Shown: positions 62,205 to 64,000 of the stretch, one piece after another
Numbering within the stretch: position 1 is the first letter of the stretch
How the letters are laid out: each line of letters starts with the position of its first letter
Origin: Pedobacter fastidiosus
GTDB lineage: Bacteria > Bacteroidota > Bacteroidia > Sphingobacteriales > Sphingobacteriaceae
Assembly (NCBI RefSeq): GCF_014306625.1
Contig: NZ_JACRYL010000025.1
Span: 1-64,000 of the forward strand
Reading direction: 5' to 3'
Length of the DNA: 64,000 nucleotides
Translations under genes and position numbers: made by a program
The notes under the pieces: generated by a model
Told to the model about the DNA's origin: nothing
The model's input: only the letters and a program-made list of their open reading frames with translations
Database searches by the model: none

Positions 62205-63995
62205 TTAGCGCGGGCAGGGAAGTACTAGGAAAAAGCTCGTACCAACACCCATCTCGCTTTCAAGATATATATGTCCCCCGTTGAGCTCGGCAAATTCCCG
62301 GCAGAGAACAAGACCCAGTCCCGTACCGGCTTCATAAGCAGTTCCCGGGGAAGAGAAAGTATTGGTAAGATCAAGGAGGCTGTCTTTGTGCTCCCTGGCA
62401 ATCCCGGTCCCCTTATCTACCACTGCTATCCGGATATAATTGTTGATCTGCTCGGCGAAAAGGCGCACATCGCTACCGGGAAAACTGAATTTGATGGCAT
62501 TGGATATCAGGTTTCGAAGTATGGTAGCGGACATTTGATAATCCGCAAATAACGTCAGTTCCGGTGGGGAACTAACCTCAAGCCTTATATTCTTTGCCTG
62601 TGCCTGCGCCTCGCAGACATTGCATGAATCAGCCAGAAGTCCAGAGACCCGCACAACTTCGGGCACGGCTTTTAATAGCCCGCTCTGGACCCTGGACCAG
62701 TGAAGAAGATTTTCCAAAAGCGTATAGGCCTGTTTGGCCGAACTATTTATACGCTGGGCCATATCACCGATCTTCCCCCGATCCAGACGTTCCGAGTTTT
62801 TGGCAATGAGCTCACTATAGGATAGCAGCGCGGTAAATGGGTTCTTTAGGTCGTGGGCAATCACAGAAAAGAGCTTATCCTTTGTCTGGTTCAGCAACTT
62901 CAGCTGGCTTTCGCTCTTCTGGAGTGCGGTGATATCCTGACAGATCACCAGAATCGTCAGCCCGGACTCCCCTGCCCCGTATTCCGGAATTACCTGAATG
63001 GAATAGGAACGTTCAGCCTCCCCCTCCCCATAATGATAACTTGCATGCTGGATGACCAGGGTCTGTTTTGCCAGAATAAGTTTGGGACTGAGCAGGTGCT
63101 CAAGCCCGTTTCCCCTTTCAAATACCAGATCAGGAATTCCATCATGCATTTCCCCTTTTTGCGCAGCAATATTGTTTGAATAGATACATTCAAGGCCTTC
63201 ATCAAAGCGAAGGACCAGACCGGGCAGATTCTCCGCAAGGGTTCGGTATTTCTCCTCGTTATCCTTGAGGTTTTTAAAGATAAGGTTCGTCGGCTTTACG
63301 AAACCAGTCTCCACGTTGGCCTTATAGATAAGAGCGAATGCAATAAGCTTACCATAATGGCCAAGTTCATTCACCAGACCAAAATTGGAAACATATACGG
63401 CAAAACAGCATTCACTCAAAATCGTAAATATAATGGATGCAAGCAGTAACTGGTAGACGGCCCTACTGAAGTGGGCTCGCTTTTTGATCAGCAATATTGC
63501 ACTAAGGATTAGTATAGCTATCACTATGTACTCTGCATAAACCTTGAACGGCGTCTGCCCTACCCCGTCAACAAAACAAACCGGGAATATCTGCCATACG
63601 AGGATAGAGAAAACGATGAGCCCGGTAATAAAGAAATAACAGATAAAAATGAGATCGGTGCTGACCCTTTTACGCCGCTCAATGAGCATGAACCCTATCA
63701 ACAGCGTCACGGCCTCCAAAAAACGGGTCGAGATCCAGAACTGATTGGCTAGAAAGCCTTCGACAGGTATGATATTCATACCCCTATAAGTCAGGGTGTG
63801 CAGCAGATCGAGCGCACCGATGAAAATATAAGAGATTCCAACCAGGTGCAGGTATTTGTTATCCTGCATATTGCGGGAATTCCAGGCAACAATAAATACT
63901 GCAAAAGCGACAACAATGGAGAAAAGTTCCACCAGGGTATGAAACAGTATATACCCATGTTGCTTGCTGAAAAAAAATACCAGCGCAAGAAACAC
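62205..63995 (-). CDS. MASE3/PAS sensor histidine kinase, 5' end beyond the window
   Basis: At least 596 aa; GTG at 63995 is the first start, but the frame is open to the window edge, so the gene is probably partial. Residues ~1-220 form the MASE3 multi-helix membrane sensor (YLHLVGISYIFIGALDLLHTLTYRGM). A PAS domain is at ~245-365 (LAENLPGLVLRFDEGLECIYSNN), then HisKA with the phospho-acceptor in FSVIAHDLKNPFTALLSY. The ATPase has the N box NLISNAIKFS, G1 VVDKGTGIA and G2 GTGLGLVLCREF. Its cognate regulator may be the single-domain receiver at 60950. Confidence 0.93.
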   Translation of the reverse strand: MFLALVFFFSKQHGYILFHTLVELFSIVVAFAVFIVAWNSRNMQDNKYLHLVGISYIFIGALDLLHTLTYRGMNIIPVEGFLANQFWISTRFLEAVTLLIGFMLIERRKRVSTDLIFICYFFITGLIVFSILVWQIFPVCFVDGVGQTPFKVYAEYIVIAILILSAILLIKKRAHFSRAVYQLLLASIIFTILSECCFAVYVSNFGLVNELGHYGKLIAFALIYKANVETGFVKPTNLIFKNLKDNEEKYRTLAENLPGLVLRFDEGLECIYSNNIAAQKGEMHDGIPDLVFERGNGLEHLLSPKLILAKQTLVIQHASYHYGEGEAERSYSIQVIPEYGAGESGLTILVICQDITALQKSESQLKLLNQTKDKLFSVIAHDLKNPFTALLSYSELIAKNSERLDRGKIGDMAQRINSSAKQAYTLLENLLHWSRVQSGLLKAVPEVVRVSGLLADSCNVCEAQAQAKNIRLEVSSPPELTLFADYQMSATILRNLISNAIKFSFPGSDVRLFAEQINNYIRIAVVDKGTGIAREHKDSLLDLTNTFSSPGTAYEAGTGLGLVLCREFAELNGGHIYLESEMGVGTSFFLVLPCPR

Positions 63996-64000
63996 GATAA

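Overview
The window looks like a chromosomal segment of a Sphingobacteriaceae-type Bacteroidetes, probably Pedobacter or a close relative. The DNA is AT-rich. There are three Oar/SusC-type TonB-dependent receptors, a FecI/FecR sigma/anti-sigma pair, Bacteroidetes promoters of the TAnnTTTG (-7) type, and a subtype iii (Bacteroidetes) type VI secretion system with TssN, TssO, TssP and TssR but no TssJ, TssL or TssM. I saw no rRNA, intact tRNA or CRISPR array.

Layout. (1) 1-3.4 kb: a umuD-like gene and a umuC gene cut off after about 107 codons, an S41 peptidase, and a small ParB-fold-like ORF between two copies of an imperfect inverted repeat. (2) 3.7-6.0 kb: a complete IS4-family element with 15-bp terminal inverted repeats and a 12-bp target duplication. 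It sits in the 3' end of a calcineurin-like phosphoesterase gene whose lost C-terminus can be read on the far side of the element. (3) 6.2-24.4 kb: an organophosphate-scavenging region. ECF sigma and FecR lead into a TonB receptor, a phosphocholine-type phospholipase C and a second TonB receptor on the minus strand. A third TonB receptor, an S1/P1 nuclease, a nucleotide pyrophosphatase/phosphodiesterase and a glycerophosphodiester phosphodiesterase run divergently on the plus strand. The two upstream regions share a sequence motif. (4) 24.6-28.3 kb: an IS110 transposase remnant, a Crp-type regulator, an alpha/beta hydrolase with an NmrA-type oxidoreductase, and an N-terminal umuD-like remnant. 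(5) 28.5-56.2 kb: the T6SS.

The T6SS has three parts. A minus-strand core operon (tssO, a second tssO-like gene, tssP, tssR, tssH/clpV, tssB, tssC) ends at a strong terminator. Divergent baseplate and membrane genes follow (tssE, tssF, tssN and tssK on plus; tssG alone on minus). Two tandem hcp genes and an eight-gene vgrG cargo operon make up the rest. The cargo operon carries a 57-aa micro-ORF, a DUF2931 lipoprotein, a Tle1/DUF2235-type lipase, a 327-aa orphan, a PAAR-like DUF4280 protein, an 891-aa orphan and another lipoprotein, with a -7 box in front and a terminator behind. It is the best place here for undescribed effector and immunity biology.

(6) 56.3-64 kb: a large serine recombinase whose last codons run through a terminator and a tRNA-like attachment-site sequence, with a coupled small ORF. 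Then come about 1 kb of decayed DNA, a broken excisionase-like gene, an ECF sigma factor, a single-domain response regulator, an orphan ORF and a MASE3/PAS histidine kinase running off the right edge. Mobile-element traces on both sides suggest the T6SS lies in a variable part of the genome.
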